A DNA stretch of 50,025 bases from CAVURW01 sp963743595 (GTDB taxonomy: Bacteria; Verrucomicrobiota; Verrucomicrobiia; Methylacidiphilales; UBA1321), in assembly GCA_963743595.1 (NCBI GenBank), contig CAVURW010000005.1:1-50025 (forward strand), given 5' to 3'. Below the pieces are notes generated by a model, which was not told the origin of the DNA, made no database searches, and saw only the letters and a program-made list of their open reading frames with translations. Position numbers and translations under genes: made by a program. Below, piece by piece: positions 28,073 through 37,000 of the stretch. Positions within the stretch are counted from its first letter, which is position 1; each line of letters opens with the position of its first letter.

Positions 28073-30792
28073 TGATCCGCCCTCCATCCGGTCAAGGCGT
28101 CGAAGTCGTTGTATTGGATTTCCTCTGGCTCATATTGCCAGTGTTCCCTTGGCACAGTGGAGTCAGGGTACGCTGGATTCGGCTCCTCGGGCAGCGCAGT
28201 CGTGGTGACCTCAATCCAGCCGGCATCGAGTTGCTGCCGCCGCCAGCGCCACATGACTTCAAAATCCGCCCAGCAATTCTCCAAACCGCCGGCGTCCACG
28301 GCCAGCCTCTCAATTTTTGCCTGCGGAAAGTATTGGTCCGTCTGCGCCAGAAGCCGTTGTTTTCCAAGAATGTAAAATGCCGACTCCGGCCACGTCTTGT
28401 ATTGTTGCTGGTAAAGGTAGCCGTAAACCGCCAATTGCAACTGCCGGTTGGTTTCTAATTCTGCCTCCCGGCGGCTCATGCCGCCCAATTTGAGGTCCAC
28501 CACGGCGCTCCGGCCGGCTTGGTTTTCCACGAGCAGATCAAGGTATCCGATGAGTCCTCCACCAATAAATGAAGCTGCTTTCAGCTCCACGTTGGTTCTG
28601 GCCGCCTTGACTTTGGCGGCGCGCAGTTGCTGGAGCAGCTCCCACAAGGACCGCTTGGCCAGATCCAGCAGGGCCAGCTTCTCTGACAGGTTCCCGGGCA
28701 GGAGCAAGGTGGCGCCTTCCTGCTCCAAAAGCAGCGGCCACTGCTGGTCGCACCACTGTTCCAGTGCCGGTCGGGCACAGGTAAGCCAGTTGATTTGCGC
28801 GGAAGCCAGCAGCAAATCCAGCAGGCGATGCAGCAAGGTGCCTTTCAGGGCAGAATCCGGGCGCAGTTTCAACGTCGTCATCGGGCCTTGCTGCAATCTG
28901 GCCGGATAGGTCAGCACCCAGTTGAAAGGGGTATAGATGAACTTGTCGAGGCTGGAGTAGGATTCAGTTTTGCGCGGCCCCAGCCATTTTCCATCCGGCA
29001 ATTTCCACCAACGCCGGGGCACAGGCAGCGGACGATGACCCAGCGTGGTGAAGGTCAGCGGGGCGCTGGCTTTTTGTTGGTATAGCTCCCGATCAAGGTC
29101 GCGCATCGGCAGACGCGCCGGGTTGCCTTCCGTCACTGCCAAAAGCCGCGCAAACAAGGGATGCCTCGGTACCGGTTCACCGCCACTTTGCTTGGGCAGC
29201 ACCAAAACCAGTTGTTTCCGGGCAGCCAACAAAGGCCGCATCCAGGATTTCACTTTGAATGCCGCCTGTGCTTCCGGTGCAATAAACCGGGCTCCGTGCG
29301 ATTCCCATGCTTTGAGTTCGTCCTGGCTCCAATAAATTGGTTTGCCTTCCGACGACTCCGAAAAATCCCACCAAATAACCTGCTCGACCGGCGCAATCAC
29401 GGCGTGCGGATGATGGGCGCAATGCACATGTCCCAACTGCGGCTCCAACACTTCGCCTTCCCAGCCGGTGGAACACAGTTCTTTCAGCAGATTCTCCAAC
29501 TCCAACCGGGTTACGCGGGTCTGCTCTGTTATCGCCTCCGCCAGGTCCGAGGCGATGGAACTCAACAGTTTGAAATGACTGGCTTGAACCTCGTCCAAAT
29601 CCGTTTGGGCCGAACGGGCGGATGCCCAGCGGGACAGGTTCATGCAGAGTTCGGACAGGTTGGCTCCGGGTGCCCCTTTTCCCGGATCAAATCGCTCGAT
29701 CAAAACCCAGCGTTCCAGATCCTTGTCAATCTTCTCCAGGGCGGATTTGGCCTCTTCTTTGTCTTTGATTTCTTCGGCCGCAGCCCGTGCCGCCTCGATG
29801 GCTTCGTTCCATTGCGGGCCGCCTGTGCCCGGCGAGCCGGCCAAGGCATCACTTAATCGCGAGCGCAGGAGCCTGCCCACGGGACAGGCCGGGTGGGTGA
29901 GAAACTCCAATAAGGCGCTGGGATCCACCGGCAGCCAGCACAGCCGCAAGGCCAGCAGTAGAAGCTGGGGAATGGGCCTGGCCGAGGATCGAAGTTGCAA
30001 TCCAATCAGCGGTTCATCTTCGGCGGTCAATGCCTGGTCCAGAATGGCGGACTGCGAACCAGCCAGCAACGTCAGGGCCTGTTGCCGGTCCCGGTGGTTG
30101 ATGATTTGGGCGACCGCTCGCGCCAAGGTGATTTCCGAATGCGCCGTCAGCACCAGCAGTGAACCGTCGTTCTTCGGGGTCAACTTTCCAGCGTGTTGTC
30201 CGGCAAGGCAAGCTTGGTACTTGCCCAGGTCGGTTCTTTCATCGGCAACTGTCTTTTGCGCCCCTTTGGTATCTTTGGGATAATTCGCCTGGAGTTGGTC
30301 GCAAACTTGTTGCCATAGCTGCGGCAGGTGTTCCCTGCAGTCCAAGACCTCCAGTTGGATGTCACCGGCATTGCCTGTTTTCAGTTCGTGATGCACCGCC
30401 GCCAACCGGTCGGCATCCCCTGGACTGACTGATTTCCTGACGATCACTTCCAATGCCGCCAGCTCCCTCACCCTTTGCGGGTCTGTTTTCGCAGACTTGC
30501 CATCCCAGCCCGCTTCGATCAGGCCATCCCGCCAACTCAGCAACACGCGCGCCGTGGCCAAATTATCGCATTTGGCGGATTCCTGAAAGAAAACGGGCTG
30601 TTTGACTGCTTCCAATACTGCCTGGCGAAATAGGAGCAGGCGTTTGAAGGAGGAAACTGGCGATGTCCGCAGGCCCAGGCGCGTTTCCAGAACTTGCAGC
30701 AGTCCGCGAGGGCCGCAGGTAAGCTCATCGAAGGCAGTCTTTCCCTTCGGTGCCTGATATCCATCCAAGTTGAGTCCAAACCAGATTTTCAT
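28069..30792 (-). CDS. addB: AddB-like PD-(D/E)XK nuclease / helicase-fold protein
   Basis: 907 aa from ATG 30792 (MKIWFGLNLDGYQAPKG). The C-terminal part holds a PD-(D/E)XK nuclease: GTLLHRLLD (near 665), then ELKAASFIGGGLIGYLDLLVE and AVVDLKLGG (D...xLK, near 790-815), followed by ETNRQLQLAVYGYLY (Q-x3-Y motif). The N-terminal two thirds fit the degenerate helicase fold of AddB, with no clear Walker A. With the AddA-like gene it would form a double-strand-break resection complex, or a phage-defence relative of it. The stop overlaps the AddA start (28069-28072). The upstream in-frame start at 30810 was not used because MKIWFGL is a better N-terminus. Confidence 0.8.
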   Translation of the reverse strand: MKIWFGLNLDGYQAPKGKTAFDELTCGPRGLLQVLETRLGLRTSPVSSFKRLLLFRQAVLEAVKQPVFFQESAKCDNLATARVLLSWRDGLIEAGWDGKSAKTDPQRVRELAALEVIVRKSVSPGDADRLAAVHHELKTGNAGDIQLEVLDCREHLPQLWQQVCDQLQANYPKDTKGAQKTVADERTDLGKYQACLAGQHAGKLTPKNDGSLLVLTAHSEITLARAVAQIINHRDRQQALTLLAGSQSAILDQALTAEDEPLIGLQLRSSARPIPQLLLLALRLCWLPVDPSALLEFLTHPACPVGRLLRSRLSDALAGSPGTGGPQWNEAIEAARAAAEEIKDKEEAKSALEKIDKDLERWVLIERFDPGKGAPGANLSELCMNLSRWASARSAQTDLDEVQASHFKLLSSIASDLAEAITEQTRVTRLELENLLKELCSTGWEGEVLEPQLGHVHCAHHPHAVIAPVEQVIWWDFSESSEGKPIYWSQDELKAWESHGARFIAPEAQAAFKVKSWMRPLLAARKQLVLVLPKQSGGEPVPRHPLFARLLAVTEGNPARLPMRDLDRELYQQKASAPLTFTTLGHRPLPVPRRWWKLPDGKWLGPRKTESYSSLDKFIYTPFNWVLTYPARLQQGPMTTLKLRPDSALKGTLLHRLLDLLLASAQINWLTCARPALEQWCDQQWPLLLEQEGATLLLPGNLSEKLALLDLAKRSLWELLQQLRAAKVKAARTNVELKAASFIGGGLIGYLDLLVENQAGRSAVVDLKLGGMSRREAELETNRQLQLAVYGYLYQQQYKTWPESAFYILGKQRLLAQTDQYFPQAKIERLAVDAGGLENCWADFEVMWRWRRQQLDAGWIEVTTTALPEEPNPAYPDSTVPREHWQYEPEEIQYNDFDALTGWRADQ

Positions 30793-30810
30793 AATTCTTA
30801 AACCCGCCAA

Positions 30811-30926
30811 CGTGGAACCGATGAATGTTTTTGAGAATGCCCAAATCCCCCAGGCCCATCAAGGATTGAGTGCCAGCATTTTGCCTTTGGTTGTGGGGAA
30901 GTCATTTCTTCAGGGCGATGTGCGCC
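30811..30926. other. 116-bp intergenic gap, nothing recognised
   Basis: No ORF of note, no hairpin with a T-run and no clear promoter were found between the YbjN-like gene and the AddB-like gene. The spacing is larger than elsewhere in the operon, so a promoter for the AddAB-Jet genes could lie here, but I could not identify one. Confidence 0.4.
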
Positions 30927-31472
30927 TCAATTCATTTCAAACCGCGGTTCAGATTTGACCTCCTGCGGTTCCTGCCGTGGTTTCATGGCATCGGCCGGGG
31001 TTGTATTGGAATACAGCACGGCGGCAATGCGGCAAATGTTTTCATCCACAATGGACAGATTGGAGCGGATCAGGTACTCGACGGCATTGGGGGTGATTTC
31101 GGCCGCCGGCAATGCCAGGCTGGTGCGAAACCAGATGTCACCTTCCTGGTAGTCCATTTCCCAGCAGCCATGATTCAGGGAAAAATTGAGGCGGGTGAGC
31201 AGTTCCGCCATGGCCGCGCGCCGTTCGGGCCGTGCTTTGATGGGGATGGACGAGTTGACGCCCGCGAAGAACACGCCCGGGCTATGCTGGCGGATGGTGA
31301 CATTGAAATCCCAGTGGGCATCATCACCATTGAACCCGCAGTAGATGACAGGGCGTTCAGCGGAAGGACGGTACTTCCATTTGAGGCTGTCCTGGTACTG
31401 GGTAAAGATCGCCAGCACATCGGCTTCCGTCTTCTCGCTGTCATTTTCGTTCTGTTTCATACGCTTTTTCAT
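30927..31472 (-). CDS. YbjN / type III chaperone-like small protein
   Basis: 181 aa. The middle part (WDFNVTIRQHSPGVFFAGVNSSIPIKARPERRAAMAELLTRLN split around 55-100; NHGCWEMDYQEGDIWFRTSL near 105) has the beta-alpha pattern of YbjN / type III secretion chaperone-like proteins. It is the third gene of the VWA-TPR-YbjN cassette, but it has its own GTATGACA operator-like site at 31495-31520, 23 bp before the start codon. Function unknown; the fold is usually a protein-binding module. Confidence 0.6.
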   Translation of the reverse strand: MKKRMKQNENDSEKTEADVLAIFTQYQDSLKWKYRPSAERPVIYCGFNGDDAHWDFNVTIRQHSPGVFFAGVNSSIPIKARPERRAAMAELLTRLNFSLNHGCWEMDYQEGDIWFRTSLALPAAEITPNAVEYLIRSNLSIVDENICRIAAVLYSNTTPADAMKPRQEPQEVKSEPRFEMN

Positions 31473-31494
31473 GTTTGCCGTCAGCTTAACACAT

Positions 31495-31520
31495 GGGGTA
31501 TGACATTCGTAGACGTAGGC
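31495..31520. promoter_or_regulatory. Putative WYL operator, copy 1
   Basis: A 26-bp site beginning GGGGTATGACA and ending TAGGC matches 21 of 26 positions of the site at 33944-33969. It lies 23-48 bp upstream of the YbjN-like start codon. Probably bound by the WYL-domain regulator encoded at 34046. Confidence 0.6.
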
Positions 31521-31553
31521 TTAAAAGCAATTCTTAGGCGGCTCCGTTTCACC

Positions 31554-32591
31554 TTAATTGTTGGCATATTCCAGGTCTCCGATGTGCTTGATCAATGTCT
31601 TCCAGCGGGCGTCCCGGCGCAGGGAGCGCAGGTCGGCATCCCGCCGCATGTGCAACAGGTTTCGGAAACCGCACGCGACCGCCTGCATCAGGTTCTCAAA
31701 CGCCGCATCGCGCCGGCCCTCCAGCGCATCCAAACAGGCCAGATCGTAATACGACCACGCACATCCCGGCCGCAGTTCCAGGGATTTTGAGAAACATAGT
31801 CGCGCCACCTTCCGGTGTTTTAACCGGGCCTGCGCCAATCCCAGGTCATACCACGCCCCGGCGCAATGAGGCTCCAGTTCTGTCGCCAGTTTAAGCAATT
31901 TGACTGCCTCCTTGGGCCGGTTCAGTTCGCTTAAAATCGCGCCGTATTGATGCACGATGTCCTCGTTGTTGGGTTTCAGAATGTACGCCGCGTGTGCGAA
32001 CGGCAGGGCGGCGTCGTACCGTTTGGCGCGAAAATGCAGAAAACCCAAGTTGAACAGAATGCTGGCAGCCGTTTCCGCCGCCGGCAGCAAGGTCTCAACC
32101 GCCTCGTCACGTTGACCCCGTTTCTCCTGCCCGAGCGCCAAATTCGTCATAGCGGACAAGACCAGGTTTGACGCGCCGCATTTGAGCTGGGGATCGCTCG
32201 CCACAATCCCCGAAAATTCCGCGGCGGCAGCCTCGTTTTGTTCCAAGTCGAACAATGCCAGGCCGAGGTCATAGTGATACAGCGCCGTTGCCGGGGACAG
32301 CTCCACCGCCTTGCGCAGGGCCGGGAGGGCTTCCGCCGGCCGGCGCAACCCCAGCAGCGCATCGCCATATTGATACCATGCCCAGGCCGAATCTGGCCGG
32401 TCTTCCACCGCCTCCTTGAAACCTCTTAGCTCCGCCTGTGCATTCAAATGTTCCTGTTCCTCGGGGCTGGGGGCGAGTGACAGGCAGGGTTGTGGATTCA
32501 CCAATGCACCGGCTGCTTCCGGCTGGCTTTGCGGGCAATCAAGAGACTGCCCGCAGCCGCAAGTCCCGCTGGAGAGACGATCCTTTTTCAT
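31554..32591 (-). CDS. TPR-repeat protein
   Basis: 345 aa from ATG 32591, chosen because it overlaps the VWA stop as ATGA (32588-32591). A Cys/Pro-rich N-terminus (GTCGCGQSLDCPQS) precedes about seven tetratricopeptide repeats, e.g. AWAWYQYGDALLGLRRPAEAL, ALYHYDLGLALFDLEQNEAA and CAGAWYDLGLAQARLKHRKVA. TPR proteins are scaffolds; this one probably binds the VWA protein made from the same transcript. No signal peptide. Confidence 0.85.
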   Translation of the reverse strand: MKKDRLSSGTCGCGQSLDCPQSQPEAAGALVNPQPCLSLAPSPEEQEHLNAQAELRGFKEAVEDRPDSAWAWYQYGDALLGLRRPAEALPALRKAVELSPATALYHYDLGLALFDLEQNEAAAAEFSGIVASDPQLKCGASNLVLSAMTNLALGQEKRGQRDEAVETLLPAAETAASILFNLGFLHFRAKRYDAALPFAHAAYILKPNNEDIVHQYGAILSELNRPKEAVKLLKLATELEPHCAGAWYDLGLAQARLKHRKVARLCFSKSLELRPGCAWSYYDLACLDALEGRRDAAFENLMQAVACGFRNLLHMRRDADLRSLRRDARWKTLIKHIGDLEYANN

Positions 32592-33925
32592 GGAGTCTTG
32601 GGCGGGGTGCCGGATTTGGATGCTTTCTTTTTGAAACTCGGAGCCGGTGCACTGCCGGACCAATGTTCCTCCGAACTCATCCTCAAGTAACTCGCACAGC
32701 AATAGCGTGCCGACTTTCGCTCCCGCATGGTCCACTCGTCGTTGGCGATCTTATCCTTCATGTCGCTCAGCACCTTGATTGCCTCGGCGCCGCGCTCGCC
32801 GTATTGGCTCAGCTCCCGAATGGTTCTATCCAGTACCTGCACGGCCTCGTTGATTTGCCCCAGATCCATTTTCTTGTTCACCTCGGCCGCCGCTGCCCCC
32901 GCCTTTTGCAGGCTGATCCATGGGGCCACGACGCTGTTAACGACGACTTCCGCCGGGTCTTGCGTCGCTTGAATCCGTACCATCTGGGTTAAAGCCCGCG
33001 AAACCACGCCTTGTTCCAAGATTTCATCCCACAATACCTCGACGCTCAGCAGTGACTCACCTTTCAGGTCAAAAGGCGGCTTTCCATTGATGAGTGGCAG
33101 AGCCAACGCCTGAACCCCAAAACACACGATGCGCTCTTCCTCGCTGACCAGATCGCCGATGGCAAATTCCATCCTGCCGTCAGGAAGCTCCAGCGTGGGG
33201 TATTCTCCCATCAGCGAATACTTTTCACAGAAATCCAGCGCCTGAATCCGCACCCGCAGGTTCTGAACCGAAAGCTTCTGCAAGCCTTCCAGCTCGGCGG
33301 CAAAAATCGCCGGCAGGGTCTCGGGTGAATCAGCGTCATAAAACTGCCCGTTGGTGGCTCTGGCCAGTTCGGCCATCAGGTCTTCGTTGTACTCGTCACC
33401 GAAACCGAGGCACGACGTGCGCACCGCATCCTGCTCCAAGCCCGCCACGACGATCTGCCGCACGGCCGCCGGTTCCACGATGCCGTGATTGAGTTGGCCG
33501 TCGCTCAACAATAGCAAACGACGGGTGGTGCCAGTCTCGGCCTTGCGCAATTCATCGCGTCCCAGCATCCACCCGCCGGTGAGATTGGTGCTGCCGCCGT
33601 CGGTGATCCGGTCAATGATGTCGTAAAAGGACTGCTTGTTGGTGGCCGGTTGCAGCGGAATGACGGTTCGAGCCTCGTCATCAAAGATGACGAGACTGAA
33701 CCGGTCACCCGGCCGGAGGTTGCGCACCGCAACCTTTGCCGCCTCCCTGGCATGAGCGAGTGGTGGACCAGCCATTGAGCCGCTCCGGTCCAGGACCGCA
33801 CAAAACGCCGCCGGCCGGGGCCGGGGATTGCCCGCCGCCTCCGCCGCAAAGCGGATGGCAAAGTGAACCGGGCGGGCTTGATTCGCGAGAATCGTTGGAT
33901 AATCGAGGAAGAATTCAGTTTTCAT
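32588..33925 (-). CDS. von Willebrand factor type A (VWA) protein
   Basis: 445 aa. A VWA domain near residues 38-215 has the full metal-ion-dependent adhesion site: DRSGSM (DxSxS, near 47), the Thr in GGSTNLTGG (near 115) and the Asp in LLLLSDGQLNHG (near 145). A C-terminal helical region follows (EVNKKMDLGQINEAVQVLDRTI). There is no signal peptide or membrane segment, so it is probably cytosolic. First gene of the VWA-TPR-YbjN set and divergent from the WYL regulator, with two operator-like sites between them. Confidence 0.85.
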   Translation of the reverse strand: MKTEFFLDYPTILANQARPVHFAIRFAAEAAGNPRPRPAAFCAVLDRSGSMAGPPLAHAREAAKVAVRNLRPGDRFSLVIFDDEARTVIPLQPATNKQSFYDIIDRITDGGSTNLTGGWMLGRDELRKAETGTTRRLLLLSDGQLNHGIVEPAAVRQIVVAGLEQDAVRTSCLGFGDEYNEDLMAELARATNGQFYDADSPETLPAIFAAELEGLQKLSVQNLRVRIQALDFCEKYSLMGEYPTLELPDGRMEFAIGDLVSEEERIVCFGVQALALPLINGKPPFDLKGESLLSVEVLWDEILEQGVVSRALTQMVRIQATQDPAEVVVNSVVAPWISLQKAGAAAAEVNKKMDLGQINEAVQVLDRTIRELSQYGERGAEAIKVLSDMKDKIANDEWTMRERKSARYCCASYLRMSSEEHWSGSAPAPSFKKKASKSGTPPKTP

Positions 33926-33943
33926 GCGAGCAATCTAAACCCG

Positions 33944-33969
33944 GGGGTATGACAATGGCGGACATAGGC
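33944..33969. promoter_or_regulatory. Putative WYL operator, copy 2
   Basis: A 26-bp site, GGGGTATGACA to GACATAGGC, lies 19 bp upstream of the VWA start codon and is nearly the same as the site in front of the YbjN-like gene. Confidence 0.6.
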
Positions 33970-33993
33970 CAAAATTATTTTGCGAGGAAGATT

Positions 33994-34011
33994 TGACATC
34001 TGGTGTCATAC
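33994..34011. promoter_or_regulatory. Putative WYL operator, copy 3 (palindromic)
   Basis: TGACATCTGGTGTCA is a perfect 5-bp inverted repeat, and on the minus strand the site reads GTATGACA, the core of the other two copies. It lies about 35 bp before the WYL start codon, so the regulator may control itself. Confidence 0.55.
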
Positions 34012-34045
34012 GGGGCAAAAAGAGGAAAATCTCTGCGGAAAAACC

Positions 34046-35044
34046 ATGGCCAAGACCAAAAATCAGGCTTTTTCCCGGCCCCCGTGGGAACGGATGATGC
34101 GGTTCCACAATTTGATGCGGGAGGAAGCCTTCCCGAATTGCACCAAACTGGCGGAGGAGTTTGAGGTGTCCCTGCGCACCATCATGCGCGATGTGGATTT
34201 CATGCGCGACCGGCTGATGCTGCCCATGGAGTTCGACACCCATCGCAATGGCTATTATTACACCGAACCCGTGGAGCAATTTCCGCAGATGCCCTTCTCC
34301 GAGGCGGAGATTTTCGCCTTACTGGTGGCGCACAAAGCCGTTGCCCAATACCGGGGCACGCCCTTTGAACATCCCCTGGCGCTGGCGTTCAAGCGGTTGA
34401 CCGGCCAGCTCGATACCTCCGCCAAATACCTGCTGAGCAACCTGGACGAAGCCCTGTCCTTTCGTCCGTTCGCGCCGGAGGACAACGATCTGGAGACCTT
34501 TGAAATCCTCACCCGGGCTTTGAAGGAGCGGCGGGTCTTGAAGTTTCAATATCGGAACCTGGATACCGATAAGGCACAAGGCCGACTGGTGCATCCGTAT
34601 CACTTGGGCTGTGTGGACAACCACTGGTATCTGTTCGCCTTCGACGTCAAACGCCAGGCCATGCGCACGTTTGCCCTCGTGCGGCTAAAATCACCGGAGA
34701 TCACAACCGAACGCTTCACCATCCCCAAAAAATTTAATCTGAGCGAATATCTGAAGGGCAGCTTCAACGTGTTTAAGGGGACGGACGATTATGAGATCGT
34801 CGTCGAATTTGATTCGTGGGCGGCGGACTTGATCCGGGGCCGGCGTTGGCACGCCAGCCAGGAAATCATGGAACTGCCCAAACGCCAACTCCGCTTGCGT
34901 CTTCGCTTGAACAGCATCGAGGAAGCCGAGCGCTGGGTTTTGAGCTGGGGACAACACGCGACCGTGATCCGACCCACGGCGCTGGCTGACCGACTGCACG
35001 AAACATCCAAGGTTTTGCAGATCCGCTACCGGACTGAGACCTGA
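34046..35044 (+). CDS. WYL-domain transcription regulator (HTH_11 + WYL)
   Basis: 332 aa from ATG 34046 (MAKTKNQAFSRPPWERMMRF). N-terminal helix-turn-helix (CTKLAEEFEVSLRTIMRDVDFMRDRL, near residues 30-60) followed by the WYL domain (LKFQYRNLDTDKAQGRLVHPYHLGCVDNHWYLFAFD, near 160-205) and a WCX C-terminal region. WYL regulators commonly silence defence genes until a ligand, often nucleic acid, binds. It faces the VWA operon across a 120-bp divergent region with two operator-like sites, making it the likely regulator of the VWA-TPR-YbjN cassette. Confidence 0.9.
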   Translation: MAKTKNQAFSRPPWERMMRFHNLMREEAFPNCTKLAEEFEVSLRTIMRDVDFMRDRLMLPMEFDTHRNGYYYTEPVEQFPQMPFSEAEIFALLVAHKAVAQYRGTPFEHPLALAFKRLTGQLDTSAKYLLSNLDEALSFRPFAPEDNDLETFEILTRALKERRVLKFQYRNLDTDKAQGRLVHPYHLGCVDNHWYLFAFDVKRQAMRTFALVRLKSPEITTERFTIPKKFNLSEYLKGSFNVFKGTDDYEIVVEFDSWAADLIRGRRWHASQEIMELPKRQLRLRLRLNSIEEAERWVLSWGQHATVIRPTALADRLHETSKVLQIRYRTET

Positions 35045-35111
35045 GTTTTTGATCTTTTTCTGCATGGCGGCAATCAAAAATTACTGCGATACAATATGAT
35101 ACATACTTTAT

Positions 35112-35151
35112 GCACGATATATTTGACAAGTGTATCGTGCTTAAATAGTGT
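35112..35151 (+). promoter_or_regulatory. Promoter and operator of the AbiE-type operon
   Basis: TTGACA at 35123-35128 and TAGTGT at 35146-35151 (17-bp spacer) form a sigma70-like promoter. The -35 box sits inside an exact 8-bp inverted repeat, GCACGATA (35112-35119) and TATCGTGC (35133-35140), a likely autoregulatory operator for the antitoxin. The start codon at 35161 is very close to the expected transcription start, so the mRNA may be nearly leaderless. Confidence 0.7.
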
Positions 35152-35160
35152 ATTGATGTG

Positions 35161-36147
35161 ATGTCAAACTTCAAAGACCGTCTGCTCAACTATTTGGAGA
35201 TGGTGTCCGGCGAACGCCCCGATTTGGCTCCTGGGGAAGCTGCCGCACTGCCGCTGTTCCTCCGTGAACGGTACGCGATCTTCTCTGCGCGTTTGTTCGG
35301 AAGGAAGCTTCTGTTGGCGCTGGAATCAGGAGGCTGGGAAACCGGTTCGCCCGGCGAATACGCGAAGCATGAAGCGGCCCTTAAATTGAAGCTCGGCGAA
35401 CCGGTCGTTCTGGTGCTGCCAATTCTTCCCTCCTACGCCAGAAATCGAATGGTTCAAATGGGCATTCCCTTCGTCGTTCCCGGCAGTCAAACATTCATCC
35501 CGAACAGCGTGCTTGATTTGCGGGAAAGGTTTCCCCAACCGGACCCCAAGCGCCGAGAAACCCTCAGTCCCGCCGCCCAATGCACGGTGCTCCACCAGTT
35601 GTTGCGCGGAACGCTCGCGGGAATTTCGCTCAAAGACATTGCCCGGAAAGTTCATTACTCCCCGATGATGATGACGAAGGTGAAGCGGCAACTGGATGCC
35701 GCCGAAATTTGCAAAATCGTCCGGAGTGGCCGCTCCATGGTTCTGGATTTCAAGACCAACGGACGCTTGCTTTGGGAACAGGTCAAACCACAACTGACTT
35801 CGCCGGTCAAAAAAACCTGCTGGGTTCAGTGGGAAAAGCCCTGGCCTCCGGCATTGCTTGCGGGAATGAGCGCATTGAGTCTGAGGACCATGATCGCCGC
35901 CGACCGCCTGCCAACGTATGCCATTACGCACGAGGCGTTTCAAGATTTGCTGAAACGCGGCGTTTGCGCGGGTTGCCGCGATGCGGAGAATGCGACGGCC
36001 AAAATTGAGATTTGGTCATACAATCCGCAACTGCTGGGCGACCACCAGATGGTGGATCCGTTATCCCTTTACCTGAGCCTTCGGGATTCGGGTGATGAGC
36101 GGGTCCAACAGCAATTGCAACAACTGATTGAGGAGGTCAAATGGTAA
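35161..36147 (+). CDS. AbiEi-type antitoxin / winged-helix transcription factor
   Basis: 328 aa. A helical/winged-helix segment near residues 140-185 (LLRGTLAGISLKDIARKVHYSPMMMTKVKRQLDAA) looks DNA-binding, and the C-terminal part (ENATAKIEIWSYNPQLLG...VDPLSLYLSLRDSGDERVQQQL) is typical of AbiEi-like proteins that precede AbiEii nucleotidyltransferases. ATG 35161 is preferred to the GTG just before it. It overlaps the toxin gene by 7 bp, as expected for a type IV toxin-antitoxin operon. It probably represses the palindromic promoter at 35112-35151. Confidence 0.75.
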   Translation: MSNFKDRLLNYLEMVSGERPDLAPGEAAALPLFLRERYAIFSARLFGRKLLLALESGGWETGSPGEYAKHEAALKLKLGEPVVLVLPILPSYARNRMVQMGIPFVVPGSQTFIPNSVLDLRERFPQPDPKRRETLSPAAQCTVLHQLLRGTLAGISLKDIARKVHYSPMMMTKVKRQLDAAEICKIVRSGRSMVLDFKTNGRLLWEQVKPQLTSPVKKTCWVQWEKPWPPALLAGMSALSLRTMIAADRLPTYAITHEAFQDLLKRGVCAGCRDAENATAKIEIWSYNPQLLGDHQMVDPLSLYLSLRDSGDERVQQQLQQLIEEVKW

Positions 36148-36926
36148 GAGGCCTCGATCTCTTTCGCGAACGCTTCCGGAAATTCGAAGGTGCCTTCACC
36201 CTCATTGGAGGCGCGGCTTGCGACGAATGGTTCACCGCTCAGGGGTTGCCGTTTCGCGCCACCAAGGATCTCGACATCGTCCTAATCATCGAAGCAATTG
36301 ATCGTGAGTTCGTGGGAGCGCTGCGGAACTTCATCAACGATGGCGAATACGAAATTCGCCGGCGCACGGAGGGTGCGCCCGTTCTGTATCGCTTTGCCAA
36401 ACCCAAAAGCGAACAGTTTCCGTTCATGTTGGAACTTTTCAGCCGCAAACCAGAGAGGCTCCAACTGGAGGAGGGTCAGGAAATCGTGCCGATATTGGCA
36501 GGCGCTGACCATCACAGCTTGTCAGCCCTGCTGCTCGATGAGGATTATTACGCGCTGATTCAGACCCACAAGGATGTCCGCGATGGGCTTCCATTTGCCA
36601 ACGCCACCGCGCTCATTCCTTTGAAGGCGAATGCGTGGCTCAACCTGACCGAGCACAAAGCCAATGGAGCAGAAATTGATTCGCGGGACATCGCCAAACA
36701 CAGGAACGACGTGTTCCGGCTCGCCGGGACCCTGCCCGGAGAACCCGGCCCCAAGCTTCCAGAAAACATTAGTGGCGATCTCATCCGCTTTCTTGATGCC
36801 TTTCCGAATGGTTCTCAGGAGTGGTCGCAGATTTTGGCGTCCCTGAAAAACACGCTGGGTGGAGCGATTCGCCCCGAGGTCCTCCGGTCTGCAATCCAGG
36901 CCTATTTCCGCCTTCCACACGTATAG
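36141..36926 (+). CDS. AbiEii/MenT-like nucleotidyltransferase toxin
   Basis: 261 aa. The nucleotidyltransferase motif is present as LIGGAACDEWFTAQG followed by FRATKDLDIVLII (GG...DxD; Asp pair near residues 46-48), with a supporting charged position in the MLELFSR strand. AbiEii-family toxins transfer nucleotides; the MenT members add them to tRNA 3' ends and block aminoacylation. Its target here is unknown. It is followed about 100 bp later by the promoter of the tRNA array, which makes a tRNA-directed role attractive but unproven. Active-site residues look intact. Confidence 0.8.
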   Translation: MVRGLDLFRERFRKFEGAFTLIGGAACDEWFTAQGLPFRATKDLDIVLIIEAIDREFVGALRNFINDGEYEIRRRTEGAPVLYRFAKPKSEQFPFMLELFSRKPERLQLEEGQEIVPILAGADHHSLSALLLDEDYYALIQTHKDVRDGLPFANATALIPLKANAWLNLTEHKANGAEIDSRDIAKHRNDVFRLAGTLPGEPGPKLPENISGDLIRFLDAFPNGSQEWSQILASLKNTLGGAIRPEVLRSAIQAYFRLPHV

Positions 36927-36963
36927 ATCTTCACGTCGGTACAAGGCATGACATATTCATATC

Positions 36964-36996
36964 AGCTTATCCGGATACTTGAATTCAAAATAAGCT
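36964..36996. repeat. Nested palindromes upstream of the tRNA-array promoter
   Basis: Outer arms AGCTTAT (36964-36970) and ATAAGCT (36990-36996) enclose two adjacent perfect palindromes, TATCCGGATA (36968-36977) and TTGAATTCAA (36979-36988). They could be operators for the array promoter 30-60 bp downstream, or the 3' end signal of the AbiE operon (no T-run follows). Confidence 0.45.
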
Positions 36997-37000
36997 AACC

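Noticed and set aside
31554..32735. TPR protein starting at 32735
   Set aside because: That start overlaps the VWA gene by about 150 bp; the ATGA overlap at 32588-32591 gives a better start.
33980..34045. WYL regulator starting at 33980
   Set aside because: The extra N-terminal residues overlap the operator-like palindrome and do not fit the family; ATG 34046 is preferred.
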